Positions 17,171 through 25,007 of a stretch of 64,000 bases of DNA are shown here, piece after piece. Numbering within the stretch: position 1 is the first letter of the stretch; each line of letters begins with the position of its first letter. The translations under genes and the position numbers were made by a program. Below the pieces are notes generated by a model. It made no database searches and was not told where the DNA came from. It worked only from the letters and a program-made list of their open reading frames with translations. This DNA comes from JBGSOV01 sp041738935 (GTDB lineage: Bacteria; Patescibacteriota; Gracilibacteria; CAIRYL01; GCA-016699755), in assembly GCA_041738935.1 (NCBI GenBank), contig JBGSOV010000021.1, forward strand, positions 186,001-250,000. The letters run 5' to 3'.

Positions 17171-19708
17171 ATGCATCCAGATACTCTTCGTCAAAAATTC
17201 CGCGACTTTTTTGAAAGCCGCAATCACGCCGAAATCCCCAGCGCTTCGCTGATTCCTAGCTCGGATGATCCGACAGTGCTTTTTACAACTGCCGGAATGC
17301 AGCCGCTCGTGCCGAACCTGCTCGGAGCCATTCATCCGAAGGGAAAACGCCTCTTTGATACGCAGAAGAGTTTTCGCACGCCCGATATCGACGAAGTCGG
17401 CGATGATACGCATTTGACTTTTTTTGAAATGCTCGGCAACTGGTCGCTTGGTGATTATTTTAAAGAAGAAGCGATTGAACTTGCTTATGATTTTTTTGTG
17501 CACGAACTTGGGCTTGATCCAAAGCGCTTTGGTATTACGATTTTTAAAGGAGACAAAGATGCGCCGCGCGACAATGAGGCGGAATCGATTTGGCTCAGCA
17601 AGCCAGGAATTAGTAAAGAACAGATTTTCGAATTTGATAAAAAGGATAATTTTTGGGGACCAGCGGGCAAAATCGGTCCCTGCGGACCATGTAGCGAAAT
17701 CCATTATGATCGCGGCGAAAAATATGGCGAAAATTTTGGTCCCAATTGTGATGACAACCAGCGCTTTGTGGAGATTTGGAACTTGGTGTTTATGGAATTT
17801 GATAAAAAGGAAGATGGAACATATGAAAAACTTTCGCAGAAAAATGTCGATACCGGAGTCGGATTCGAGCGCTTGCTCGCGGTTTTGCAACAAAAAGATT
17901 CGCCATTTGATACAGAACTGTTTACCGCAATTTTGGCAAAAATTACTGCGATCACTGGGACAACGTATGAAAAACAAAAACGCGCCTTTCGCATTATCGC
18001 CGATCACACACGCGGTGCGACTTTTTGTATTGCCGATGGTGTGACTCCTGGCAACGAAGGACGAAATTATGTTTTGCGCCGCATTATTCGCCGCGCCGTC
18101 CGCGAAGGCAAAAAACTTGGCGTTGATACAAACTTTCTCAGAGAAGTCGCCAAAGTGGTAATTACTGAATACAGCAAACATTATCCAGAACTTGTTGAAA
18201 ATCAGAATACGATTTTGTCGGTGATGGATTTGGAAGAGAGTAATTTTCGCCAAACGCTTGATCGTGGTGAAAAAATCTTGGAAGAAATCGTTGTTAAAAA
18301 TTCAGAAAGTATCAGTGGCAAAGATGCTTTCAAACTCTTTGATACCTATGGCTTTCCGCTCGATTTGACGAAGGATTTTGCTGCCGAGCACAACATCACT
18401 GTAGACGAAGCTGGTTTTGAGGAAGAGATGAAAGCCCAACAAGACCGGAGTCGTACTGGCGCAGCCGCCAGCTTTGAGCGTGATGCCGCTGTGCAAAAAT
18501 TTGCCGATTTGTCGAAGACTCATTTTGTCGGATATACAAATTCAGCAGCCGAATCCAGCATTCTCGGGATTTTGGAAGCTGGTGGATATGCATTTGTGGT
18601 TTTGGAAAAAACACCTTTTTATGCCGAATCTGGTGGACAAGTCGGTGACAGCGGCGTTATCAATGCAACAAATGGAAAGCTCGTCGTCACAGATTGTCAA
18701 AAGACCGCGACGGGTGTTTTTATTCACACGGGAGTTTTGGAGGGAAAATTGGAAAAAGGTGAAACCGTACAAGCGCATGTTGATATGGATCGCCGTGGAC
18801 AGATTACGCGACATCATTCGCTGGCACACATTTTTTTGGCAGCTGCTCAACAGGTCATCGGCAAAGACGCCCATCAAGCCGGGAGCCATGTCAACGAACA
18901 CCGCATGCGCATCGACTTTACTTTTCCACGCGCTTTACGCGTAGACGAAATTGGTAAAATTGAAGAATTGATGGCAAAAACTGTTACCGCTGCAGTAGAT
19001 ACAACAATTGTAGAAAAAACACTGGTCGAAGCAAAACAAGAAGGAGTCGAGGCAACTTTTGGCGAAAAATATGGCGAAATCGTGCGAACAGTCAAAATGG
19101 ACAAATATTCGTACGAACTTTGTGGGGGAACGCATGTCGGCAATACTGCTGAAGTCGGTGCGGTAAAAATCGTGACAGAAGTTGGTGTTTCTGCTGGAGT
19201 TCGCCGCGTAGAAGTTGTGTGTGGAGAAGCAGCACGCCAATTACTTAATCACCAATTTGAGCAAATCAACCTGATTGCTGCCAAACTTAAAGTTCCTAAA
19301 GATGAAATTATCAAGCGCATCGATGCCGTATTTTCTGAGCGCAAAGACATGCAAAATCAACTCGGCGGCTTGCAGAAGACCTTGGCAAAAGTCGAGGCAA
19401 TACGAGTCGCACAAGAAGCGGAAGAGATCAACGGTGCAAAAACGGTTGTAGTCGCTGACCTTCGCGCCGACGGCAAAGCCGCCGGTACCTTTGCGCGCGC
19501 CTTGCAAGAAGAAGGTGTCGCGCTCGCAATCGTCATCACCACCGAAGGAAATATCGCCATCGCAAGCAAAGCGGAGATAAATGCCGGAGAAGTCTTGAAG
19601 AAAATCACCGCCAAATTTGGTGGAGGTGGTGGAGGCAGTAATACATTTGCGAGTGGTGGTGGAGTGCAGGGGGTGAAGAAAGAAGCGATATTGAGCTTAA
19701 TTTTATAA
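17171..19708 (+). CDS. alaS: Alanyl-tRNA synthetase
   Basis: 845 residues, full length. The aminoacylation core holds FTTAGMQPLVPNLLG, RLFDTQKSFRTPDIDEVGDD and FFEMLGNWSLGDYF. The editing domain has RHHSLAHIFLAAAQQV and the zinc site CGGTHVGNTAEVG. The C-Ala domain ends in a Gly-rich loop and KKEAILSLIL. It charges tRNA-Ala and clears mischarged Ser/Gly-tRNA-Ala. A matching tRNA-Ala(UGC) occurs at 57779. No leader structure was seen. Its last ~31 codons recur as a fragment at 21095-21187. Confidence 0.98.
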   Translation: MHPDTLRQKFRDFFESRNHAEIPSASLIPSSDDPTVLFTTAGMQPLVPNLLGAIHPKGKRLFDTQKSFRTPDIDEVGDDTHLTFFEMLGNWSLGDYFKEEAIELAYDFFVHELGLDPKRFGITIFKGDKDAPRDNEAESIWLSKPGISKEQIFEFDKKDNFWGPAGKIGPCGPCSEIHYDRGEKYGENFGPNCDDNQRFVEIWNLVFMEFDKKEDGTYEKLSQKNVDTGVGFERLLAVLQQKDSPFDTELFTAILAKITAITGTTYEKQKRAFRIIADHTRGATFCIADGVTPGNEGRNYVLRRIIRRAVREGKKLGVDTNFLREVAKVVITEYSKHYPELVENQNTILSVMDLEESNFRQTLDRGEKILEEIVVKNSESISGKDAFKLFDTYGFPLDLTKDFAAEHNITVDEAGFEEEMKAQQDRSRTGAAASFERDAAVQKFADLSKTHFVGYTNSAAESSILGILEAGGYAFVVLEKTPFYAESGGQVGDSGVINATNGKLVVTDCQKTATGVFIHTGVLEGKLEKGETVQAHVDMDRRGQITRHHSLAHIFLAAAQQVIGKDAHQAGSHVNEHRMRIDFTFPRALRVDEIGKIEELMAKTVTAAVDTTIVEKTLVEAKQEGVEATFGEKYGEIVRTVKMDKYSYELCGGTHVGNTAEVGAVKIVTEVGVSAGVRRVEVVCGEAARQLLNHQFEQINLIAAKLKVPKDEIIKRIDAVFSERKDMQNQLGGLQKTLAKVEAIRVAQEAEEINGAKTVVVADLRADGKAAGTFARALQEEGVALAIVITTEGNIAIASKAEINAGEVLKKITAKFGGGGGGSNTFASGGGVQGVKKEAILSLIL

Positions 19709-19718
19709 GATCTCATTT

Positions 19719-20492
19719 ATGAAGATTTCAAGTATAGTTCTCCTTACTATTGGCTCCATCCTTTTGCTCGGATGCAGCTATATTGAATTTACCGATATAC
19801 CTGAAAAGAAGAATATTGCTGAGGATCAATCAACACCAAGGTCTAATGCCATGCAAGAAAAGCAGATTGTGTCACCAAGAACAGATGACAACAAGAATTT
19901 ATTTACGAGTAAAATGCTAGTAGAAGTTGAAAAAATTTTGAACGCTGAGATGAATATAGATGAATCTCAAGATATTTTTAGGGAATTTCAAAAAAGAGGC
20001 GATAATGTCAGTGAGGATGATTTATTCCTATCAATTGAAGAAAAGATTGAAAAGGAAGACTGGGCTTTATTTTCAATTAATCCATTCAAAAAAGAGCTTG
20101 GGAACGATAGTTGTCGAGGATACGGATATTCATCTTGTTACAATTTTGTTGTAGACAATAGCAGTTCAAAGATTGTTTTTTCAGATATTGATAGAAGTTC
20201 TTTGGGATTAATTTACGATTTGGATTCAAATAATGATATTGCTTATTTTTATATATCAAGTGGCGAAGGATCAGATTGTAATGGCTTTTCTCAGGTCGTG
20301 CATCATGCAGTCGATTTAGAAACAAAAAAGGTTATAACCAGAGAAAAGCAAATAACAAGCACTTGTCCTGACTGCAATTGCTTATCAGCCGAGGAGTGGA
20401 TTGAGACAAAAAATATTAGGTATATAGTAGATAAAGAGATAGTTGACCCCGATGAAAGTCTTGACAAAGTTTTTGAATATATAGAGCTTTAG
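19719..20492 (+). CDS. Lipoprotein of unknown function
   Basis: 257 residues with a lipobox (ILLLGC, Cys19). The mature part is rich in Asp/Glu/Ser/Asn, and includes paired cysteines (DSCRGYGYSSCYN and STCPDCNCLS). No known domain was recognised. The gene is noticeably more AT-rich than alaS and recO. It occupies the alaS-to-small-membrane-gene gap in only one copy of the local tandem duplication, so it was gained after the duplication or lost from the other copy. Confidence 0.7.
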   Translation: MKISSIVLLTIGSILLLGCSYIEFTDIPEKKNIAEDQSTPRSNAMQEKQIVSPRTDDNKNLFTSKMLVEVEKILNAEMNIDESQDIFREFQKRGDNVSEDDLFLSIEEKIEKEDWALFSINPFKKELGNDSCRGYGYSSCYNFVVDNSSSKIVFSDIDRSSLGLIYDLDSNNDIAYFYISSGEGSDCNGFSQVVHHAVDLETKKVITREKQITSTCPDCNCLSAEEWIETKNIRYIVDKEIVDPDESLDKVFEYIEL

Positions 20493-20511
20493 ACTCTTCA
20501 TTACACCTATT

Positions 20512-20533
20512 TCCTGAAGGTCAGGCTTTTTTT
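20512..20533 (+). terminator. Short terminator after the lipoprotein gene
   Basis: A 5-bp GC stem (CCTGA AGG TCAGG) is followed by C and seven T, 20 bases past the lipoprotein stop. The short stem makes this moderately confident. Confidence 0.6.
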
Positions 20534-20586
20534 ATATTCACTTTTCCTCAAATTTTTGCTTTAATAACAGGATGTTGTATTTTGTT

Positions 20587-20748
20587 ATGCAAGACGAAAA
20601 TAAAGAAATTCACGACCTCACCCATGCAAAAGATTTATTTTTAATCACTGCGGTTTGCGTCGCTGTTGGACTTGTAATTGCATTTGTGTTTGGTTATCTC
20701 GAACCAAGTGACCTCTATTCCGCTTCGTATTGGCTCACAAATCAATAA
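20587..20748 (+). CDS. Small single-span membrane protein, copy A
   Basis: 53 residues, beginning MQDENKEIHDLTHAKDLF. One transmembrane helix (residues ~17-38) is followed by the conserved tail GYLEPSDLYSASYWL. It is a clear paralogue of the protein at 21269-21469 (shared pattern KD-FxIxAxCVAxxxV, then GYLxPxDLYSAxxW). Both lie directly before a recO 3' end in convergent orientation, as expected from the tandem duplication. Function unknown; conservation of both copies argues that it is translated. Confidence 0.7.
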   Translation: MQDENKEIHDLTHAKDLFLITAVCVAVGLVIAFVFGYLEPSDLYSASYWLTNQ

Positions 20749-20763
20749 AGCACAAGCACAAAA

Positions 20764-21090
20764 TCACAGGACAAGCGTTTTAGATTTGAGCGTGATGCCG
20801 TGTTCGTTTTCGAGAAACGCAATCAAAAAGACAGTAAATTTGTCGAGCACTTGAGATGAGACTGTGACTTTTTCGCAAAGTGCAAAAGCAGCATGCTGCC
20901 AAAAGCGGAGCACTTTGATTTCGTCAAAGCTCAAAGGCGTACCGGTAGCGGCGTCTTTTTGGCAGACAATCTCGCCACTCTGTTGCCAAAAGCCGGCAAT
21001 CGAAAATCGCCTAGCACAAAGCGGGCAATCTTCGTAATGCGGCAAAAAGCCATAAAGCGTAACCGCCTTGAGCAAAAAAATCACTACCGT
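20764..21090 (-). pseudogene. recO 3' fragment (decayed duplicate)
   Basis: About 109 codons match the C-terminal half of the intact RecO at 21466 (IFLLKAVTLYGFLPHYEDCP against IFLIKALTLFGFLPHFENCP; SFDEIKVLRFWQHA against SFDEIKILRFWQHA). The frame is intact and ends in the equivalent stop, but homology stops abruptly at ~21090 where alaS-derived sequence begins. The oligonucleotide-binding N-terminus of RecO is missing, so RecO function is not expected. Confidence 0.85.
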
Positions 21091-21094
21091 GCTC

Positions 21095-21187
21095 GGTGGC
21101 GGAGGCGGAGGCAGTAATACCTTTGCGAGTGGCGGCGGAGTACCGCCAGTGACGAAGGAAAAAATCGTCTCTCTACTTTTATCGTAA
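21095..21187 (+). pseudogene. alaS 3' fragment (last ~30 codons)
   Basis: Reads GGGGGGSNTFASGGGV, then KEKIVSLLLS and a stop, matching the end of AlaRS (SNTFASGGGV, then KKEAILSLIL). No upstream alaS sequence is present; it abuts the recO fragment. It marks the junction of a tandem duplication. Confidence 0.85.
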
Positions 21188-21268
21188 GTTTGTAAAAGTC
21201 TTTGTTTAAATGAATACTGCGAGCAGCCTATCTGTTCAATATTTGTCAAAAATGCTATCATAAGGATG

Positions 21269-21469
21269 ATGAAGAAAAACAAAATAAACTCCGCAGAGCA
21301 CGAAGTACGCGAATTGCAGGGAGCAAAGGATTATTTTTTTATCGCGGCAATTTGTGTTGCAATGGTTATAGTTGGCGGACTTATGTTGGGCTACCTTACG
21401 CCAGCTGATTTGTATAGTGCGACCAGCTGGGCAGCAAATTTGGTGAATACGACTCTCATAAAAGATTAA
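21269..21469 (+). CDS. Small single-span membrane protein, copy B
   Basis: 66 residues from ATG 21269 (an ATG at 21266 is equally possible). One helix (DYFFIAAICVAMVIVGGLML) is followed by GYLTPADLYSATSW. It is a paralogue of the protein at 20587. Its stop overlaps the recO stop codon by four bases in convergent orientation. Function unknown. Confidence 0.75.
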   Translation: MKKNKINSAEHEVRELQGAKDYFFIAAICVAMVIVGGLMLGYLTPADLYSATSWAANLVNTTLIKD

Positions 21470-22173
21470 GGATTGAGAACAAGTGACTTGGATTTGATTC
21501 GAAAGTCGTGTTCGCTTTCGAGAAAAGTGATGAGAAAAGTAATAATTTTTTGCAGCGTTTGTGGTTCGGCGGCGACTTTTTCACAAAGAAAAAACTGAGC
21601 ATGCTGCCAAAATCGTAAGATCTTAATTTCGTCAAAACTAAGTGCTACACCAGCAATGGCGTCCGTTTGACACAAAACTTCTCCTGATGGTTGCCACCGA
21701 CCAGCAGATGAAAATCGCTGAGCGCACTTGGGGCAATTTTCAAAATGGGGCAAAAAACCAAACAGCGTGAGTGCCTTAATCAAAAAAATTGCCACCGCGC
21801 GCTCTGGCTCGGCAGAGAGTCCGACATCCACAAGCAGTTGGTAAAAATACGCGTTTCCTTGTTCTTCTCGTGAAATTTTTTGTGCAACTTCTGCAATGCA
21901 GAGATGAATCGGATCAGGATGTAATAAGCCGCCATTCAGCGGTTCGGCACGTGAAAGTTTGCCGAGTCCATTTCCATTTTTTGGTTCGATATACTCAAAA
22001 CGAATACAACAAAACGGCTGCAAAATACCACACAACTTGGCATTTGCACGACGAACACCTTTGGCGACAAAGGCGACTTTTCCATAGCGTTTGCCAAAAA
22101 CCGTCACGATTGCGTCATATTCGGAAAAGGGGCGCGATTGCAATACCACACCCTCATCTGCCGTAATCTTCAC
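21466..22173 (-). CDS. recO: DNA repair protein RecO
   Basis: 235 residues. The N-terminal OB fold reads VVLQSRPFSEYDAIVTVFGK then GKVAFVAKGVRRANAK. The C-terminal helical domain contains a CPKC zinc-like pair and SFDEIKILRFWQHAQ. RecO loads RecA onto SSB-coated DNA with RecR. Its 3' half is duplicated at 20764. The start is six bases from the ftsX stop (ftsX upstream on the same strand), so the two are likely co-transcribed. Confidence 0.93.
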   Translation of the reverse strand: MKITADEGVVLQSRPFSEYDAIVTVFGKRYGKVAFVAKGVRRANAKLCGILQPFCCIRFEYIEPKNGNGLGKLSRAEPLNGGLLHPDPIHLCIAEVAQKISREEQGNAYFYQLLVDVGLSAEPERAVAIFLIKALTLFGFLPHFENCPKCAQRFSSAGRWQPSGEVLCQTDAIAGVALSFDEIKILRFWQHAQFFLCEKVAAEPQTLQKIITFLITFLESEHDFRIKSKSLVLNP

Positions 22174-22179
22174 GTGGGA

Positions 22180-23142
22180 TCAAAAATCAGAAAACATATT
22201 CTTCCGACGCAAAGCGTACTCCACTGCAAAGACCGCAGCAAGTAAAGATGAAAAGATGAGCAGCAAACCATTGTCCAATGTAATCGAAAGCAAAAATCCT
22301 TTCTGAGCAAAAAAATCAGTAAGAAATGAACTTTTGATTTCAAATTCGGTCACAAGCCCCATAAAGATATTTTCGACGAGTGACGCTGTCCAGCTAAAAA
22401 GGAGAATACTGAGTAACAAAGCAGTCAGCGCAATCAAAAAGCCTTCTATCAAATACGGTAAGCGAATATACGACATATTGGCGCCCACAAGCCGCATCAC
22501 GGTCATTTCGCGAAAATTGGATTTGATGACGAGCAGCACCGTGTAGAAGACGAGAAAAAACGCCACTGCGATAAAGACCAGCCAAAAAATCGTCACGGTA
22601 TCTTTTGCCAAGCGGGTAATTCCTAAGAAGCGATCGATTTTTGCTTTTGAAAAATCATTTTTGCGAAAAGTTTCTGGATCAATTACGCCGCGCCAATTCT
22701 CGGAGCGAAGCCACGAAATGATGGTTTCAGTATCGCGCTGAGTCGAAATTGGGACAATTCCAAAAACAGTTGTGAGTGGATTGTCAATTTCATAACGCTC
22801 GAGAAATTGAGTTTCGTCCGGAAACTTACGTCGAAATTCGGCAAGAGCATCATCACGGGATAATTCCCAAAAGCTGAAGATTTCGCCGCGCTGCTGTTTG
22901 GCAGATAATTCGACACGAAAAGCATCGACTTTTCCTTCTGTTGCTTCGCGGTCAATAAAGACAGCGATATCCACTTTGCGCTCGATGTTTTCGATGACGA
23001 GATCCGAAAGTGTTCCGACAAAAGTGGAAAGATGCGCGAGAAAAAACACGAGAGAAAGTCCGACAACCGAAAAAAATGCCGCGACGCGATTACGCCACAA
23101 TGACGAACTGACATTCCGAAGGATACGAATAAGTGTAGTCAT
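22180..23142 (-). CDS. ftsX: Cell division permease-like protein FtsX
   Basis: 320 residues from ATG 23142 (MTTLIRILRNVSSSLWRNRV). One transmembrane helix, an extracellular domain of ~130 residues (VDIAVFIDREATEGKVDAF), then three helices with the conserved MTVMRLVGANMSYIRLPYLIEGF region. FtsX couples with the ATPase FtsE to activate wall hydrolases at the septum. The FtsE gene, normally immediately upstream, is absent here; the 246 bases before the start hold no gene. Confidence 0.93.
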   Translation of the reverse strand: MTTLIRILRNVSSSLWRNRVAAFFSVVGLSLVFFLAHLSTFVGTLSDLVIENIERKVDIAVFIDREATEGKVDAFRVELSAKQQRGEIFSFWELSRDDALAEFRRKFPDETQFLERYEIDNPLTTVFGIVPISTQRDTETIISWLRSENWRGVIDPETFRKNDFSKAKIDRFLGITRLAKDTVTIFWLVFIAVAFFLVFYTVLLVIKSNFREMTVMRLVGANMSYIRLPYLIEGFLIALTALLLSILLFSWTASLVENIFMGLVTEFEIKSSFLTDFFAQKGFLLSITLDNGLLLIFSSLLAAVFAVEYALRRKNMFSDF

Positions 23143-23328
23143 GGACGGCAAGAACGATACAGAATTTGACAGATTGATAAATATATGTTCGATGCTGAAC
23201 GCATTTTTTTAAGAGCCGAATTATATTTTCTTACTGAATGAAACGCTGATTTCATGGGTAAATGCAGAGATATTTATCTATTGATTATAGCAAAAAAAAA
23301 CATTTTTTAGCAATGGCAACGCAAAAGC

Positions 23329-23357
23329 TTCGACAAGAATTCATAATCTGCGATAAT
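23329..23357 (+). promoter_or_regulatory. Promoter of the acidic secreted protein gene
   Basis: TTCGAC, a 17-bp spacer and GATAAT. It predicts a transcript start near 23364 and a leader of about 25 bases to ATG 23389. Confidence 0.6.
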
Positions 23358-23388
23358 GGAGCACGTGTTTTTCTCTTTTTCTATTCTT

Positions 23389-24177
23389 ATGAAAAAACTT
23401 CTTTTCCTTTTGGGAAGTCTGACCTTGGTCATTGCCTTGACTGGCACCACATCGTATATCGCCCTTGCTGAAGAGAACAGTACTCCTCCTCCGCGCATAG
23501 AGATGAAGGAGAAAAAGCAAGAAATAAAGCAGCAAATGCGCGAAACAAAACAGGAAATTAAACAAGAGTTTCGAAGCACGAAGCAGGAACTGAAGCAGGA
23601 TTTTCGTCAAAAACGCGTTGAGTTGCGTGAGCAATTCCGTGAAAAAAAGCAGGATCTGCGTAAGCACATGGCTCAGCTCCGCCAAGTCAAACGGAAGAGT
23701 TTTATCGATATGATCATTAATGCGCGCATTGCATGTTTTAAGGACAATAGCGAAGACCGCGTTGCTGCTCGTGCTTGTATGCGTGAACAGGTCAAAGCTG
23801 GTGTCCTCGAGCATGTCATGGCAAAGCGTGCAGCGCACGATGCTTGTGAAGCAGAAGATGGCGAGGAAGAGCTGACGACTGAAGAGCGTCAGGTTTGCAT
23901 CTACGAACTACAACAAGAGTTTATCGATGAAGAGAGCGATGACGACTCGATTGACGATGCAGAAGATACATCTACCGAAGAAGCAGCGGATGAGAGTGAA
24001 GTTACTGATGAGGATGCCGCTGAAGATACTGCGAGTGAAACCGAGGAATCCAATATCGATGAAGACGGAGATGCTGACGACTCTGACGAGGATGTAAATG
24101 ATGATTCGGATGATTCTGACGACGATGGTTCGAACTCGGATGATGATTCTGATGAGCAGGAGAATACACAATCATAA
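23389..24177 (+). CDS. Secreted protein with basic coiled coil and highly acidic tail
   Basis: 262 residues from ATG 23389, where a signal peptide begins (MKKLLFLLGSLTLVIALTG). Residues ~35-95 are a Lys/Glu/Gln/Arg coiled coil built on an approximate KQExKQ(E/D)F repeat. A middle helical part has four cysteines (ARIACFKD, RACMRE, AHDACEAED, QVCIYEL). The last ~90 residues are almost entirely Asp/Glu/Ser, with repeated DDSDD runs that could bind divalent cations. The strong charge split is its main feature. A clear promoter and terminator make it monocistronic. No family recognised. Confidence 0.75.
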   Translation: MKKLLFLLGSLTLVIALTGTTSYIALAEENSTPPPRIEMKEKKQEIKQQMRETKQEIKQEFRSTKQELKQDFRQKRVELREQFREKKQDLRKHMAQLRQVKRKSFIDMIINARIACFKDNSEDRVAARACMREQVKAGVLEHVMAKRAAHDACEAEDGEEELTTEERQVCIYELQQEFIDEESDDDSIDDAEDTSTEEAADESEVTDEDAAEDTASETEESNIDEDGDADDSDEDVNDDSDDSDDDGSNSDDDSDEQENTQS

Positions 24178-24197
24178 TCAGAAGAGCTGCGACTCCA

Positions 24198-24237
24198 AAA
24201 AAACCTCTCTCGTCATGACGAGAGAGGTTTTTTTTAT
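24198..24237 (+). terminator. Terminator of the acidic secreted protein gene
   Basis: Perfect hairpin AACCTCTCTCGT-CATG-ACGAGAGAGGTT flanked by A and T runs, followed by eight T. The symmetric A/T flanks allow it also to terminate hisIE (stop at 24245) on the other strand. Confidence 0.92.
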
Positions 24238-24244
24238 TCACCTG

Positions 24245-24868
24245 TTATTTGGAGCGTTGCCTCAAAACTTTTAGTACATCTGACAACTCACACTGTTTTG
24301 CTCGCAATAAGATTAGGAGATGGAAAAGCAAATCGGCGCTTTCGCCCAAAAAATCTGCTGTGTCGTTATTTTTGGCGGCGATGACGACTTCGACCCCTTC
24401 TTCACCGACTTTTTGTGCAATGCGATCAATACCCGAGCGAAACAACTCTGCGACATACGAATCTGGTGGCATTTTTTCTTGCCGCTCGGCAATCAGTTTG
24501 TCGAGTTTGGCGAGTTCCTCCAATTCGGACACGATTTCATTCTCGGAAAAAAAACACGATTCCTCTCCCGTATGACAAGTATGTCCGGTCGGCTCAACTG
24601 CATAGATAAGAGCGTCTTGGTCGCAATCTGCCGCGATTGCAATGATTCGCAGCACATTTCCGGACTCTTCACCCTTTTTCCAGAGCTTTTGGCGCGAACG
24701 CGAATAAAAGTGCGCATAGCCAGTAGCAATCGACTCCCCTATTGCTTCACGATTGACGAAAGCAACCATCAAAATCTTACCGCTTCGATGATTTTGGACA
24801 ACCGCAGGAATCAGTCCGTCATCGGATTTGGAAAAATCAAGCTGCGAAAAATCAAAAGCTATTGGCAT
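24245..24868 (-). CDS. hisIE: Bifunctional phosphoribosyl-AMP cyclohydrolase / phosphoribosyl-ATP pyrophosphatase
   Basis: 207 residues. N-terminal HisI: GKILMVAFVNREAI, SRSRQKLWKKGEESGN, DCDQDALIY and the metal-binding GHTCHTGEESCF. C-terminal HisE: RIAQKVGEEGVEVVIAAKN and ESADLLFHLLILL. These are steps 2 and 3 of histidine synthesis. It is the last his gene but is separated from hisF by 2.7 kb holding two forward-strand genes, so it must have its own promoter. A possible -10 (GATAAT at 24880-24885, reverse strand) would leave an almost leaderless message. Confidence 0.97.
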   Translation of the reverse strand: MPIAFDFSQLDFSKSDDGLIPAVVQNHRSGKILMVAFVNREAIGESIATGYAHFYSRSRQKLWKKGEESGNVLRIIAIAADCDQDALIYAVEPTGHTCHTGEESCFFSENEIVSELEELAKLDKLIAERQEKMPPDSYVAELFRSGIDRIAQKVGEEGVEVVIAAKNNDTADFLGESADLLFHLLILLRAKQCELSDVLKVLRQRSK

Positions 24869-24957
24869 TTGAAATAAATATTATCTACAGAGTGCCGCAA
24901 AGTAAGGTCATTGGTCAAATGCTTGGAATACCAACACAAGATGCAGGGAAATCTATT

Positions 24958-24986
24958 TTGACAAAAACACGACAAAAGATTATAAT
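24958..24986 (+). promoter_or_regulatory. Perfect-consensus sigma70 promoter
   Basis: TTGACA, exactly 17 bases, TATAAT. It lies 22 bases before the ATG at 25008 of the truncated subtilase gene, giving a leader of about 15 bases. Confidence 0.92.
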
Positions 24987-25007
24987 CAACCTAATTTTCC
25001 GCGTGTT

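Noticed and set aside
17135..18253. 372-codon open frame on the reverse strand opposite alaS
   Set aside because: It is a shadow of the strongly supported alaS frame. It is Phe/Lys/Arg-rich with no recognisable domain, as expected of antisense reading.
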